Below, piece by piece: positions 43,253 through 51,811 of a stretch of DNA of 54,230 bases. Both the position numbers and the translations under genes were made by a program. Source of the DNA: Alphaproteobacteria bacterium (GTDB lineage Bacteria; Myxococcota_A; UBA796; GCA-2862545). The notes under the pieces are model-generated. The model saw only the letters and a list, made by a program, of their open reading frames with translations. It had not been told where the DNA came from and made no database searches. The DNA is taken from NCBI GenBank assembly GCA_020632885.1, contig JACKEQ010000023.1, positions 45,001 to 99,230 of the forward strand. The letters are read 5' to 3'. Each line of letters opens with the position of its first letter. Position 1 is the stretch's first letter.

Positions 43253-43797
43253 AACCGGAGCGTCCGGCTGCCCGCGTCGAAGGTGTGGGGGAGCCCGGCC
43301 CGACGGGCGGCCAGGGTACAGGCGGTGGGCACGTCCGGCCCGCGACCCGCGCACCAGAGCTCGTCGGCGCCGGGCGGCTCGACGGCCCGCACCTCCGCGT
43401 CGAGCCCGTCCAGGGCGGCCCCGCAGGGCATCCGGCCCATGCCGAGGTCGCGGCCCACCACGTTCATCACGAAGGTCGGGTGCTGGAAGGCCATCCGGGC
43501 CCAGCCCACCGGGCTCTCGAGGTCCGGAGCCGCCAGGAGCGCGACGCAGGTGGAGCCCGCGCACACGGGCTCGAGGTCGAGGCCACACCCGGAGGCCACG
43601 GCGTCCACGGCCGCCGTGAAGGTCGCCCTGGCAGACGGTGCCTCGGCCGGGGCCTCCGCGGCCCCGGCGATGTGCGTCACCCGCGGCGCCGGCCGCGCCG
43701 GTAGAGGCTCACGCTGCGTCGGGGGCGGCTCCGGCGACGGCCAGAGGAGCCAGCCGGTGACGGCGAGGAGGGCGAGGGCGGGGACAGCGCGGCGCAC
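43249..43797 (-). CDS. Small single-pass membrane/periplasmic protein of unknown function
   Basis: A 182-aa protein if started at the GTG 43797, beginning RRAVPALALLAVTGWLLWPSP, a membrane anchor or uncleaved signal. A Pro/Ala-rich linker and a small alpha/beta domain follow with four to six cysteines (SGCGLDLEPVCAGSTCVALL, PCGAAL, WCAGRG, ACTLA). An ATG at 43863 would add 22 residues but overlaps the divergent ATG at 43862. A strong GGGAGG lies only one base before the GTG, so the start is uncertain. The last strand (AGSRTLRF) and the cysteines suggest a periplasmic fold. The function is unknown. Confidence 0.65.
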   Translation of the reverse strand: MRRAVPALALLAVTGWLLWPSPEPPPTQREPLPARPAPRVTHIAGAAEAPAEAPSARATFTAAVDAVASGCGLDLEPVCAGSTCVALLAAPDLESPVGWARMAFQHPTFVMNVVGRDLGMGRMPCGAALDGLDAEVRAVEPPGADELWCAGRGPDVPTACTLAARRAGLPHTFDAGSRTLRF

Positions 43798-43861
43798 ACC
43801 TCCCGATAACGTCAGGCCCGCGCCATTGCGGGGGGCCGGCTGTTCCCCTAGGGTGCGCGCC

Positions 43862-44881
43862 ATGCTGCTGAACATCCTCTGCCAGTCGCCCGTGTCCGAG
43901 GGCTCCACGCCGTCCGACGCCATCCGCAACACCCTCGAGCTCGCGCAGCTCGCGGACCGCACCGGCTACCACCGCTTCTGGGTGGCCGAGCACCACTCGG
44001 ACCCCGCGCTGGCGTCCGCCAGCCCGGAGATCCTGGTGGCCCACCTCGCGGCCACCACGCGCAACCTGCACATCGGCAGCGGCGGCGTGCTCCTCCCGTA
44101 CTACAGCCCGTTCAAGGTGGCCGAGCAGTTCCGCATGCTCGCAGCCCTCCACCCGGGCCGCATCGATCTCGGCATCGGTCGTTCCGGGGGCAGCGAGGGC
44201 GAGGCGCCGGCGGCCCTGGGTATCCACGCACCCGACAGCTTCCGCGCGATGGACGAGCTGCTCGGCTGGCTGGCCGGCCGCCGGATGCGCCGCGAGACCT
44301 TCGCGAGCCCGGACGGCGTGACGCCACCGACCCCCTGGATGCTCGGCACCAGCCCCGCGTCCGCGAGGTTCGCCGGTGAGCGCGGCCTGCCCTACGCGTT
44401 CGGGGGCTTCCTCGACCCCCGGCAGATGGGCGAGTCGCTGCAGACCTACCACCAGACCTTCCAGCCCTCCGTCTGGGCCGATCGGCCCCGCGTGAACCTC
44501 GCCTGGTACGTCCAGGCCGCTGAGACGGAGCGGGAGGCACGCGAGCTCACCCGGTCGTCCGAGGAGTGGTTCGTGGACTGCCTGCTGCGTGGGTCCTGCC
44601 AGCCGTTCCCGGACCCTGCGCGGCTCGGGGAGCCGGGCTGGTCACCCATGGAGCGCATGCTGGTCGAGATGCGGCGCCAGCTCTCCCTCGTGGGCACGGG
44701 CGAGCAGGTGGTCGCCGGGCTCCGCGCGCTGAAGGCGCAGACGGCCGCCGACGAGCTCACCCTGGTGACCATCCCCTGGAGCCACGAGGCGCGGCTGACG
44801 TCCTACCGGCTCATCGCGGAGGCCGCGGATCTCCGGCCTTCGCCCGTGGCCGGGCCCACCGCGACGGTCGGCTACGCCTGA
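43862..44881 (+). CDS. LLM-class flavin-dependent oxidoreductase (MsnO8-like)
   Basis: A 339-aa luciferase-like monooxygenase. The N-terminus has AQLADRTGYHRFWVAEHHSDPALASASPEIL (about 28-58), then IGSGGVLLPYYSPFKVAEQF and LHPGRIDLGIGRSGG, the hallmark of TIGR03558 ('group 1', MsnO8) enzymes that bind FMNH2 from a separate reductase. The C-terminal part (TRSSEEWFVDCLLRG, VAGLRALKAQTAADELTLVTIP) completes the TIM barrel. The start has AGGG 8 bases upstream. It is divergent from the gene at 43249 and overlaps the convergent GNAT gene by 10 bases. The substrate is unknown; no luciferase beta partner is present. Confidence 0.93.
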   Translation: MLLNILCQSPVSEGSTPSDAIRNTLELAQLADRTGYHRFWVAEHHSDPALASASPEILVAHLAATTRNLHIGSGGVLLPYYSPFKVAEQFRMLAALHPGRIDLGIGRSGGSEGEAPAALGIHAPDSFRAMDELLGWLAGRRMRRETFASPDGVTPPTPWMLGTSPASARFAGERGLPYAFGGFLDPRQMGESLQTYHQTFQPSVWADRPRVNLAWYVQAAETEREARELTRSSEEWFVDCLLRGSCQPFPDPARLGEPGWSPMERMLVEMRRQLSLVGTGEQVVAGLRALKAQTAADELTLVTIPWSHEARLTSYRLIAEAADLRPSPVAGPTATVGYA

Positions 44882-45300
44882 CGGACCATACGCTGGTGGG
44901 GGCCGATGGGGGCGATGGGGAAGACCTCGCCCACGGGCTCCCACCCGGCGGAGGTGTAGAAACCGACGACGTTCGCGCGGGCGTTGCACCACAGGGGCTC
45001 GTCGACATCGGTGTGGACGGCCTCGAGGAGGGCCCGACCCACGCCGGACCCCTGCAGGTCCGGGAGCACGGCCATGCCGCGGAGCTGCCAGCGCGGTCGG
45101 GGGGTGAGGAGCTCCGGCATCTCGGCGAGCACGACGGACACCACGCCCACCACGCCGCTCGCGTCGAGGGCGACCCAGTGGCGGGTGGTGGCCTCGGTGT
45201 CGCCCGCGAACACGGCCGTCTCGCGGGGCCGACCCTCGCGGAGCACGCGGTGACGGACATCCACGACCTCGTCGGCCGTGGCGCGACGGACGGTGATCAT
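44872..45300 (-). CDS. GNAT family N-acetyltransferase
   Basis: A 142-aa protein with a full GNAT fold: VRRATADEVVDVRHRVL, a WVALDASGVVGVVSVVL strand pair, LRGMAVLPDLQGSGVGRALLEAV as motif A with the acetyl-CoA pyrophosphate loop Q-G-S-G-V-G (about 83-88), and NVVGFYTSAGWEPVGEVF as motif B. It is the usual small stand-alone type; the substrate cannot be inferred. Its start lies 4 bases after the stop of the MORN lipoprotein gene on the same strand, so the two may be co-transcribed. Confidence 0.93.
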   Translation of the reverse strand: MITVRRATADEVVDVRHRVLREGRPRETAVFAGDTEATTRHWVALDASGVVGVVSVVLAEMPELLTPRPRWQLRGMAVLPDLQGSGVGRALLEAVHTDVDEPLWCNARANVVGFYTSAGWEPVGEVFPIAPIGPHQRMVRQA

Positions 45301-45304
45301 GGCG

Positions 45305-45901
45305 TCACTCGCCGCCGGTCATCTCGCGCTGGGTGACCAGCCGGCCGTTGCGGTAGGTGCGCTCGCGCAGCGGCTTGCCGTCGGCGTCGAAGTCGATCCA
45401 CTTCCCGACGCGCCCGCCGTACTCGTACATGCCCTCGGAGCGGGACAGTCCGTCCTCCGCCCAGAACGTCCAGCGACCCTCCTCGCGCCCACCCACGTAC
45501 GACCCCTCGCTCGCCTTCTCGCCGGTGGGGTGGAAGGTGGTCCAGAGGCCGTCCTTCTTGTCGCCGGAGTAGCTGCCCTGCGCCTCGGGGGTGCCGGTAG
45601 GGGCCCAGTAGACCCACTGGCCGTTCTTCTTGCCCTCGGAGTAGGCCCCGGTGGACGCGCGACGCGTGGCGCTGTGCCAGGTGATCGCCGGACCCTGTCG
45701 GGTGACGGCGTTCGTGTAGGGGTCGACGCGCGCGCAGTAGATCTCCAGGCCGTTCGGCGGCGCGGCGCCGAGACCGATGGAGCCGGGCGGGCAGTCCAGG
45801 TCCGGGTGGTTGATGCCGACGGGCTGCCTGGGGCCGTTGTCGACCACCTGCTTCTTGCAACCGGCGAGGCCGATCACGGCCACGAGCAGCATCCAACGCA
45901 T
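45305..45901 (-). CDS. MORN-repeat lipoprotein
   Basis: A 198-aa lipoprotein. From ATG 45901 the signal is MRWMLLVAVIGLAGC (Cys15) with a basic n-region; AGGAG lies 5 bases upstream, so this ATG is preferred to the GTG two codons earlier. Five or six MORN-like repeats follow: GAYSEGKKNGQWVYW, GSYSGDKKDGLWTTF, GSYVGGREEGRWTFW, GMYEYGGRVGKWIDF and RTYRNGRLV. In lipoproteins this 'YwqK-like' array is common in Myxococcota and Bacteroidota and its role is unknown. It lies just upstream of the GNAT gene and is divergent from the amidohydrolase pair. Confidence 0.88.
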   Translation of the reverse strand: MRWMLLVAVIGLAGCKKQVVDNGPRQPVGINHPDLDCPPGSIGLGAAPPNGLEIYCARVDPYTNAVTRQGPAITWHSATRRASTGAYSEGKKNGQWVYWAPTGTPEAQGSYSGDKKDGLWTTFHPTGEKASEGSYVGGREEGRWTFWAEDGLSRSEGMYEYGGRVGKWIDFDADGKPLRERTYRNGRLVTQREMTGGE

Positions 45902-45960
45902 CTTCACTCCTGGGGCGGGGACGACAGGTTAGCGCATCCCGTCACGGTGTCCACGGGGGG

Positions 45961-47388
45961 ATGATGGTCGGGTTCTCACTCGCGCTCTGGAGCGCGTGGG
46001 CGGGCGAGAGCGCGCTGGAGGTATTGGATGCCCGGGGGCGCGCTGCCGTCGAGGTGTTTCCGGCGGCCGAGGCAGGGCGGGTCGTGCTCGCCGACGTCAC
46101 CGTGCTGCCCGTCAGCGGGCCGCGCATCGAGAAGGGCTACGTGGCCTTCGACGCGGGGCGGATCACGGCGGTGGGGGAGGGCTCGGCGCCCGCGCTGGAC
46201 GGCGCGGTCGTGGTGTCGATGCCCGGGCACGTCGTCACACCGGGCCTGATCGACACCCACAGCCACCTCGGGGTCTACCCCTCGCCGGGCGCGCACGCCC
46301 ACGAGGACGGCAACGAGATGGTCCGCCCCACCACGCCGGGCGTGTGGGCCGAGCACAGCCTCTGGCCCCAGGATCCGGGCTTCGAGCGCGCGATCGCGGG
46401 GGGGATCACGTCGCTCCAGATCCTGCCGGGCTCCGCGAACCTCATCGGTGGACGGGGGGTGGTCGTGCAGGTGGTGCCCCCGCGGGGAGGCCGCGCGATG
46501 CGGTTCCCCGGAGCCCCGGAGACCGTGAAGCTCGCCTGCGGCGAGAACCCAAAGCGCGTCTACGGTGAGAAGGGCGGCCCGGCCACGCGGATGGGCAACC
46601 TGCGCGGCCAGCGCCAGATGTTCCTCGACGCGCTGGACTACCAGCGGAAGTGGCGCGAGTACGACGAGGCCCTCGAGAAGCAGGCCTCGGCGGGCTCTGC
46701 CACGCCGAAGAAGAAGAAGAAGGGCGAAGAGCCCGCGAAGCCCCCGACGGAGCCCGGGCGCGACCTCGACAAGGACACCCTCGTGGGGGTGCTCGAGGGC
46801 CGGATCCTCCCGCAGATCCACTGCTACCGCGCCGACGACATGCTCTCGATGCTCCAGGTGGCCGACGAGATGGGCTTCAGCGTGCGGAGCTTCCACCACG
46901 CCACCGAGGCCTACAAGATCCGCGACGTGCTCACCGCGAAGGGCGTGGCCGCGAGCGTCTGGGTGGACTGGTGGGGCTTCAAGCTCGAGGCCTTCGACGC
47001 CATCCCGCAGAACGCCGCGCTCCTCGCCGAGGCGGGCGGGCGGCCGGTGATCCACAGCGACGACGAGAAGGGCATCCAGCGCCTCAACCAGGAGGCCGCC
47101 AAGGCCTGGCACGCCGGCCTGGCCGAAGGCATCGAGCTCTCCGAGGAGGAGGCCCTCTCCTGGATCACCGAGAACCCCGCCTGGGTGCTCGGCATCGACG
47201 ACCAGGTGGGCACGCTGGAGGTCGGCAAGCGCGCGGACGTCGTGGTCTGGGATGCCGAGCCCTTCTCGGTTTATGCGAAGGCCCGGCTGGTCTTCGTGGA
47301 CGGTGCGCTGCGCTACGACGCGGAGAGGCCGGTGGTGTGGTCGGACTTCGAGGTCGGGCAGGACGCCGGCCACGCGGAGGTGCGCTGA
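45961..47388 (+). CDS. Exported amidohydrolase
   Basis: A 475-aa amidohydrolase-superfamily enzyme with a short uncharged signal-like start (MMVGFSLALWSAWA). TPGLIDTHSHLG (about residues 95-106) holds the HxH metal site. IHCYRADDM (about 280), SVRSFHHATEAYK (about 310) and VIHSDDEKG (about 362) supply the other ligands. A Lys-run insertion (PKKKKKGEEP, about 257) lies in a loop before the fourth strand. The C-terminal composite domain (GTLEVGKRADVVVWD) is typical. It is probably a periplasmic hydrolase of a peptide- or imidazolone-like substrate. Its stop overlaps the next gene start by one base (TGATG). Confidence 0.9.
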   Translation: MMVGFSLALWSAWAGESALEVLDARGRAAVEVFPAAEAGRVVLADVTVLPVSGPRIEKGYVAFDAGRITAVGEGSAPALDGAVVVSMPGHVVTPGLIDTHSHLGVYPSPGAHAHEDGNEMVRPTTPGVWAEHSLWPQDPGFERAIAGGITSLQILPGSANLIGGRGVVVQVVPPRGGRAMRFPGAPETVKLACGENPKRVYGEKGGPATRMGNLRGQRQMFLDALDYQRKWREYDEALEKQASAGSATPKKKKKGEEPAKPPTEPGRDLDKDTLVGVLEGRILPQIHCYRADDMLSMLQVADEMGFSVRSFHHATEAYKIRDVLTAKGVAASVWVDWWGFKLEAFDAIPQNAALLAEAGGRPVIHSDDEKGIQRLNQEAAKAWHAGLAEGIELSEEEALSWITENPAWVLGIDDQVGTLEVGKRADVVVWDAEPFSVYAKARLVFVDGALRYDAERPVVWSDFEVGQDAGHAEVR

Positions 47389-48590
47389 TGCTCGTGCTCC
47401 TGACGACGGCCCTCGCGGAGTGCCTGGTGGTGAAGGGTGTGGACGCCGGTGGGGCGACGCTCGCGGTGCGGATGGACGACGGCCGGGTGACGGCCACGGG
47501 GCAGGTGTCCAGCGTCGGCTGCACGGTGCCCGAGCTCCCGACCGGGGCGGTGATCACGCCGGGTCTCGTCGCCGTGAACAGCACCATCGGCCTGTCCGAG
47601 GTGGGCATGGAGGACGCCACCGTGGAGCTGATGGGGGACGGTGACCCCATCCGGCCCACGCTGCGCGTCGCCGACGCCTACGACCCCGCGTCCGTGCACG
47701 TGCCCGTGATGCGGCTCGGTGGCATCACGAGTGCCGTGTTGAACGTCTGGGACGGGCTGATCGCGGGGCAGTCGGGCTGGGTCCGGCTGGCCGGGGCCAC
47801 CCAGGCGGAGGCGGTGGTGGCCCGGGAGGTCGCCGTGGTCGGGTCGGTCGGCGGGCGCAGCCGCGCCCTGCAGCTCGATCGCCTGGCCGAGGTGATGGAG
47901 GAGGCCCGCGTCTACGCGGCCAACAAGGGCAAGGTCACGGCGAACGCGTTCCGGGAGTTTCCCGAGGGTCTGTCCGTCCGCGACCTGGAGGCCCTCGGCC
48001 CCGTGGCGCGCGGCGAGCGGCCGCTCGTGGTGGGTGCGGACCGTGCGTCCGACATCGAGGCGGTCCTCCGGATGGGCCAGCAGCAGGGCCTGAAGCTCGT
48101 CATCTCCGGTGCCGCAGAGGGCTGGAAGGTGCGCGACCAGCTCGCGGCCACCCGCACGCCGGTCATCGTCGACCCCCTCGTGTACGGGGCGGGGAGCTTC
48201 GACCAGGTGCACGGGCGTCCGGACAACGCAGCGCTGCTCGCCGAGGCCGGCGTCACCGTGATGTTCGAGAGCTGGACCCACAACAGCCCCATCCTGGCGC
48301 AGCTCGCGGGCAACGCGGTGCGCGGCGGCATGGACCACCAGGCGGCCCTCGACGCGATCACCGTCAACCCCGGCAAGGCGTTCGGCGTGCCCGGCTACGA
48401 TGGGCTGAAGCCCGGGAATGCGGGCGATCTGGTCGCGTGGTCCGGCGACCCCCTGGAGATCGGCAGCCGCCCGTTGCTCGTCGTGGTGAACGGGGAGGTC
48501 CAGCCGCTCGACTCGCGGCAGAAGGCCCTGCTCCGCCGCTACCGCGAGCTCCCCGGCAGCCCGGTCCCGGCCCTGTCGCTACCCCAGTAG
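47388..48590 (+). CDS. Amidohydrolase-like protein lacking metal ligands
   Basis: A 400-aa protein with a short signal (MLVLLTTALAE). The amidohydrolase framework is intact (ITPGLVAVNSTIGLSEVG at the HxH position, LKLVISGAAEGWKVRDQL, MFESWTHNSPILAQLAGNAVRGGM, GLKPGNAGDLVAWSGDP), but the HxH is replaced by VNST and no other metal-binding His/Asp set is visible. It is translationally linked to the intact enzyme upstream. Such paired partners may be regulatory or form heterodimers; this is inference. It overlaps the convergent unknown gene by 12 bases. Confidence 0.87.
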   Translation: MLVLLTTALAECLVVKGVDAGGATLAVRMDDGRVTATGQVSSVGCTVPELPTGAVITPGLVAVNSTIGLSEVGMEDATVELMGDGDPIRPTLRVADAYDPASVHVPVMRLGGITSAVLNVWDGLIAGQSGWVRLAGATQAEAVVAREVAVVGSVGGRSRALQLDRLAEVMEEARVYAANKGKVTANAFREFPEGLSVRDLEALGPVARGERPLVVGADRASDIEAVLRMGQQQGLKLVISGAAEGWKVRDQLAATRTPVIVDPLVYGAGSFDQVHGRPDNAALLAEAGVTVMFESWTHNSPILAQLAGNAVRGGMDHQAALDAITVNPGKAFGVPGYDGLKPGNAGDLVAWSGDPLEIGSRPLLVVVNGEVQPLDSRQKALLRRYRELPGSPVPALSLPQ

Positions 48591-49550
48591 CGCCAGGACC
48601 TCGTCGGGCACACGGGCCTTCCGTGCGCGCGCGAGCAGGTCGGCGCGGGCGTCGTCCTGCCAGCCCTCGGCGGCCGTGTCGGGGGCCGGGAGCCCGTCGA
48701 GCAGCACGGTGATCTCGTCGTCGAGGAGCCCTGCGAGCTCCAGCTCGTCCACCAGACCGCGGATCCAGCTCGCCGTCCCGGGCGACCGGGACACCGCGTG
48801 GGCCTCGGCCAGCACGGGCTCCAGAGCGTGGAGCGCGCTGGCCAGGGGACCGTCTGCGTGGGCGCGCAGGGCCGCCTCCAGCGGACCGTCCAGCAGCGTG
48901 ACCAGCCGGTCGCGCGACGACTGGAGCACGGCCGTCCACGCCAGGGCCGGCTCGCGGGCGAGGAGGTCGTGCAGCACGGCTCGCGCGGCGTCCGGCGCGC
49001 TCGGCAGCTCCAGGGCGGCCTCGATGCCGCGTGTCTGCAGCTCGGGGTCGGCCCGGTCGGGGCCGGCGGGGTCCACCAGCCCGTCCAGCGCGTCGAACAG
49101 GTCGGTCGGGGGCGGTGTGTCGTCGGGCGGGTCGGGAGTGAGGGGCCCGCCGGTGTCTGGCTTCTCGCAGTCTGACCCCACGGGCTCCGGGGCCGCGCCG
49201 ATCACCGCGCGCCGCAGCGCCTTCCCGGGAGCTCCCAGACCCAGGTCGGCGCGCAGGGCCTTGCGGATCCCGCCCTCCGGCGCACGGGGCGGGTGCTCCA
49301 CGACGAGGCGGAGGATCGGGCCGTCCATGAGGATGCGCCCACGCACGACGCGCTTCGTGCCGGTCTCCTCGCGCAGGGCCTTCGCGAGGGCCCGGGTGCG
49401 CGCGCCCTCGGGGTCCTTGCGCAGCGGGAGCACCACCAGGACGGGCGGATCGCCGTCCGGCATCGCGAGGCAGAAGCGGCCCTCGGTCTTCCCGGCGAGC
49501 ACGCGCTTCAGGGTGGCCAGCGTGCTCGCCTGGCGCTTCTCGGTGGTCAT
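48579..49550 (-). CDS. Unknown protein with repeat-module similarity to the upstream gene
   Basis: A 323-aa soluble protein. The first 90 residues (LKRVLAGKTEGRFCLAMPDG, PPVLVVLPLRKDPEG, RGRILMDGPILRLVVE) resemble a module that occurs three times in the product of 49547-50644. A Pro/Asp-rich linker (DPPDDTPPPTD, about 140-155) separates it from a helical, Leu/Ala-rich C-terminal half. There is no signal peptide and no enzyme motif. The ATG overlaps the stop of the upstream gene (ATGA), so the two are co-translated. Confidence 0.75.
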   Translation of the reverse strand: MTTEKRQASTLATLKRVLAGKTEGRFCLAMPDGDPPVLVVLPLRKDPEGARTRALAKALREETGTKRVVRGRILMDGPILRLVVEHPPRAPEGGIRKALRADLGLGAPGKALRRAVIGAAPEPVGSDCEKPDTGGPLTPDPPDDTPPPTDLFDALDGLVDPAGPDRADPELQTRGIEAALELPSAPDAARAVLHDLLAREPALAWTAVLQSSRDRLVTLLDGPLEAALRAHADGPLASALHALEPVLAEAHAVSRSPGTASWIRGLVDELELAGLLDDEITVLLDGLPAPDTAAEGWQDDARADLLARARKARVPDEVLALLG

Positions 49551-50644
49551 GGCGCCTCCGGCAGGTGCGCCCAGAGGGCGTCGTCGCGGTACCGGACCTC
49601 CTCGCCGTCCGGGAGGACGACGCGGTGCCGGGCCCCCACGAGCGCGAGGACCTCCGGGTGGGTCGCGAGGTGCTGGGTGACCCAGGCAGCCAGCTGCTCG
49701 AGGAGATCGGAGACGTCGACCTTCGTGCGGAACACGAGATGGCCGGCGGCGGCGCGATGCACGGTGCCGCGGAGACCACGTGGGGCGAGCTCCTCACGCG
49801 TGGGAGCGATCTGCAGCCGCCCGTGGTGGAAGGTGAACCACGCCTTGCCGTCCAGCTCGCCGAGCCGGGGCGCGACGACGGCCAGGGCGTGCCGCTCGAA
49901 GGCCGGGAGCAGGGGCTCGAGGCGCGGGTGGGCACGCACGACGGCGTCCAGCACGGCCCGATCCCCGAGGCGCGGCAGCTCCAGGACCGCCCCGGCGAGC
50001 CGGTAGTCGAGGAGACCCCCCGTGGTCTGCGCGCCGCGGTCGCGGTGCAACCGGACCACCTGTCGCGTGAAGACGTCCTCCCCGCGGGTCGTGCGCACCA
50101 CGAGCGGGCGCGGGTCACCGTCCGGTCCGCGGGTGGTCGCCCAGAGCCATGCCGAGTCGCCCACGTCGAGCCGCTGGACCTCCTCCAGCGTGTGGGCGAG
50201 CGTGCCGACCGCGGGACGGGGGAGGGCGCGGGGCCAGAGGAGCGGGTCGTCGAAGCGGGCGGTGACCGCTCCCGCACCGTCCACGGCGTATGCCTGCGCG
50301 CCGCAGAGCCGGTGGAGCTCGTCCCACGCGGGCGCGATGCGGCAGACCCATCCCGCCAGGTCGCGCAGGAAGGGCTCCGCGAGGTCGCGGGCGAAGAAGC
50401 GGTGCACGCCGTCGTCCCCGACCGTCAGCACGCCCGAGAGCCCGCGTGCGCCGCGCATCCTCCGGGTGGACGCCCCGCAGGGCTGCAGGGCGAGGGGCGC
50501 CAGCCAGGGGGGCGAGCCGGGATCGAACGCGAACCACGCGCGGTCGCCGGCGCACAGCGACCTGAGCGCCGTGACGGTCTGCTCGGTGGTGGGCAGTGTG
50601 GGCCTCCGTGATCCTCTACGGGATCGCGCCCTACGGCGGCTCAC
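49547..50644 (-). CDS. Unknown protein with three copies of a repeat module
   Basis: Up to 365 aa. The module begins with G-x-x-AW(F/L) then a short strand: GDRAWFAFD (about 38), GDSAWLWAT (about 145) and DGKAWFTFHHG (about 270). Each is followed by a PL/LxV strand, a variable loop and a helix. Copies are only 15-25% alike by eye, so this needs a profile test. The GTG at 50644 gives a very basic, non-protein-like N-terminus (SRRRARSRRGSRR). A CTG at 50596 lies exactly 6 bases after a GGAGG and may be the real start. No family was recognised, and there is no signal peptide. Confidence 0.65.
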   Translation of the reverse strand: MSRRRARSRRGSRRPTLPTTEQTVTALRSLCAGDRAWFAFDPGSPPWLAPLALQPCGASTRRMRGARGLSGVLTVGDDGVHRFFARDLAEPFLRDLAGWVCRIAPAWDELHRLCGAQAYAVDGAGAVTARFDDPLLWPRALPRPAVGTLAHTLEEVQRLDVGDSAWLWATTRGPDGDPRPLVVRTTRGEDVFTRQVVRLHRDRGAQTTGGLLDYRLAGAVLELPRLGDRAVLDAVVRAHPRLEPLLPAFERHALAVVAPRLGELDGKAWFTFHHGRLQIAPTREELAPRGLRGTVHRAAAGHLVFRTKVDVSDLLEQLAAWVTQHLATHPEVLALVGARHRVVLPDGEEVRYRDDALWAHLPEAP

Positions 50645-50696
50645 CGATCCTGTCGAATGGATCGAGGCGCTGGACGTCCCAGGGGTGGAGGTGCCC

Positions 50697-51389
50697 GTGC
50701 TCGCCCTGCTCCTGGCCCCATTCGCGTCTGCCGAGCCCATCCCCGTCACCGCCCTGGAGGCGGTGGCGAAGGTGAGCCCCGTCAAGGTCGGGGTCGGCGG
50801 CGTCTTCCAGGGCGGGAGCCCCTTCACGGCGGGCCCTTCGGGCGATCTGCTCACCGGGCTGCAGGGCATGAGCCCGGGCTTCGGGCTGTCCGCGGACGTT
50901 CGGGCCCTGGGGATCGTCGGCGTGGAGATCGACGCCATCCGCTCGAACGACACGGGCTTCACGACGTTCGGCGCCGAGGACGGGGAGTCGCTGGAGGTCC
51001 GGCAGCCGTCCTGGCACGTCCCCGTGCTCCTGAAGCTGGGGCTGCCTTCCGGTCCCGTGCGGCCGAACGTCCAGCTGGGTGCGCAGCTCATCGTGCCCAC
51101 GGAGTCCATGCTGGACGTGCAGGGCACGAGCCCGTTCGCGCTCGCGGCGGACGCCAGCCCGTACATGACGTGGACGGCCGGGCTCGGTGCCGAGATCGCG
51201 CTGCCGTTCGGGCCGGACATCCGCCTGCCCATCGCGTACCGGGCGGCCTTCGACACGCCGTCCTCGCGGGCGGCCGGTGCGCGTGCCCTCTACGCCCTGG
51301 ACCCCGACAGCCGGGTGGTGCTGTCGGAGTCCACGACGGAGTGGCGGTACCACGGGGCCCTCACCGTGGGCCTCGCGTACTGGTTCTGA
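50697..51389 (+). CDS. Putative outer-membrane barrel protein
   Basis: A 230-aa exported protein. GTG at 50697 has GGAGG 5 bases upstream and gives a short signal (LALLLAPFASAEP). The mature part alternates polar and hydrophobic residues: VGVGGVFQGG, FGLSADVRALGIVGVEID, HVPVLLKLGLPS, RPNVQLGAQLIVP, WTAGLGAEIALPFG. It ends ALTVGLAYWF with the terminal Phe used for outer-membrane insertion. Two earlier in-frame GTGs are less well placed. It is divergent from the repeat-module pair and convergent with the cytochrome gene. Confidence 0.78.
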   Translation: MLALLLAPFASAEPIPVTALEAVAKVSPVKVGVGGVFQGGSPFTAGPSGDLLTGLQGMSPGFGLSADVRALGIVGVEIDAIRSNDTGFTTFGAEDGESLEVRQPSWHVPVLLKLGLPSGPVRPNVQLGAQLIVPTESMLDVQGTSPFALAADASPYMTWTAGLGAEIALPFGPDIRLPIAYRAAFDTPSSRAAGARALYALDPDSRVVLSESTTEWRYHGALTVGLAYWF

Positions 51390-51392
51390 GGC

Positions 51393-51740
51393 CTACGGCC
51401 ACTCGGCGTTCATGTACGCCATGAGGTCGGCCAGGTTCTGGTCGGAGAGGGTGCCGAAGGCGGGCATGGTGCCCTCGCCATCGATGACGATGGTGAGCAC
51501 CTGCTCCTCGGTGTGCTCGGGCACCTCGACCGTGAGGTTCGGGAAGCCCGATCCGCCCGTGCCGTCGGCGCCGTGGCAGGTGGCGCAGTTGGTGCTGTAG
51601 ACGTTGCCCCCCGCGGTCGTGTCGCCCGTGAGCGCGAGGATGTCCTCGATACGGGTGGTGGGCTCGGTCGGGGTCTCCCCACCGGGACAGCCGGCGAGCA
51701 GGGTGAGCAGCGCCGCGGCGCCGAGGGCTCGAGTCGTCAT
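51393..51740 (-). CDS. Lipid-anchored c-type cytochrome
   Basis: A 115-aa lipoprotein. MTTRALGAAALLTLLAGC is a standard signal (Cys18) followed by a Pro/Thr/Glu linker. One heme site is present: NCATCHG (CxxCH, about residues 53-57), with the sixth ligand Met in GTMPAFG (about 92). It resembles class I monoheme cytochromes c of the cbb3 CcoP/soluble type. It would carry electrons at the outer face of the inner membrane or in the periplasm. No oxidase genes are nearby, so the partners are unknown. Confidence 0.92.
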   Translation of the reverse strand: MTTRALGAAALLTLLAGCPGGETPTEPTTRIEDILALTGDTTAGGNVYSTNCATCHGADGTGGSGFPNLTVEVPEHTEEQVLTIVIDGEGTMPAFGTLSDQNLADLMAYMNAEWP

Positions 51741-51811
51741 GTGACCTCCATCTGTGGCGCGGACTCTACCCGCTCCGAGCGGGCCCCGCCGCAGCAGGGT
51801 AGGGTCGTCCC

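Noticed and set aside
43798..43863. N-terminal extension of the 43249 gene to ATG 43863
   Set aside because: It would overlap the divergent oxidoreductase start by two bases and adds a non-hydrophobic stretch before the anchor; it is kept only as a possibility.
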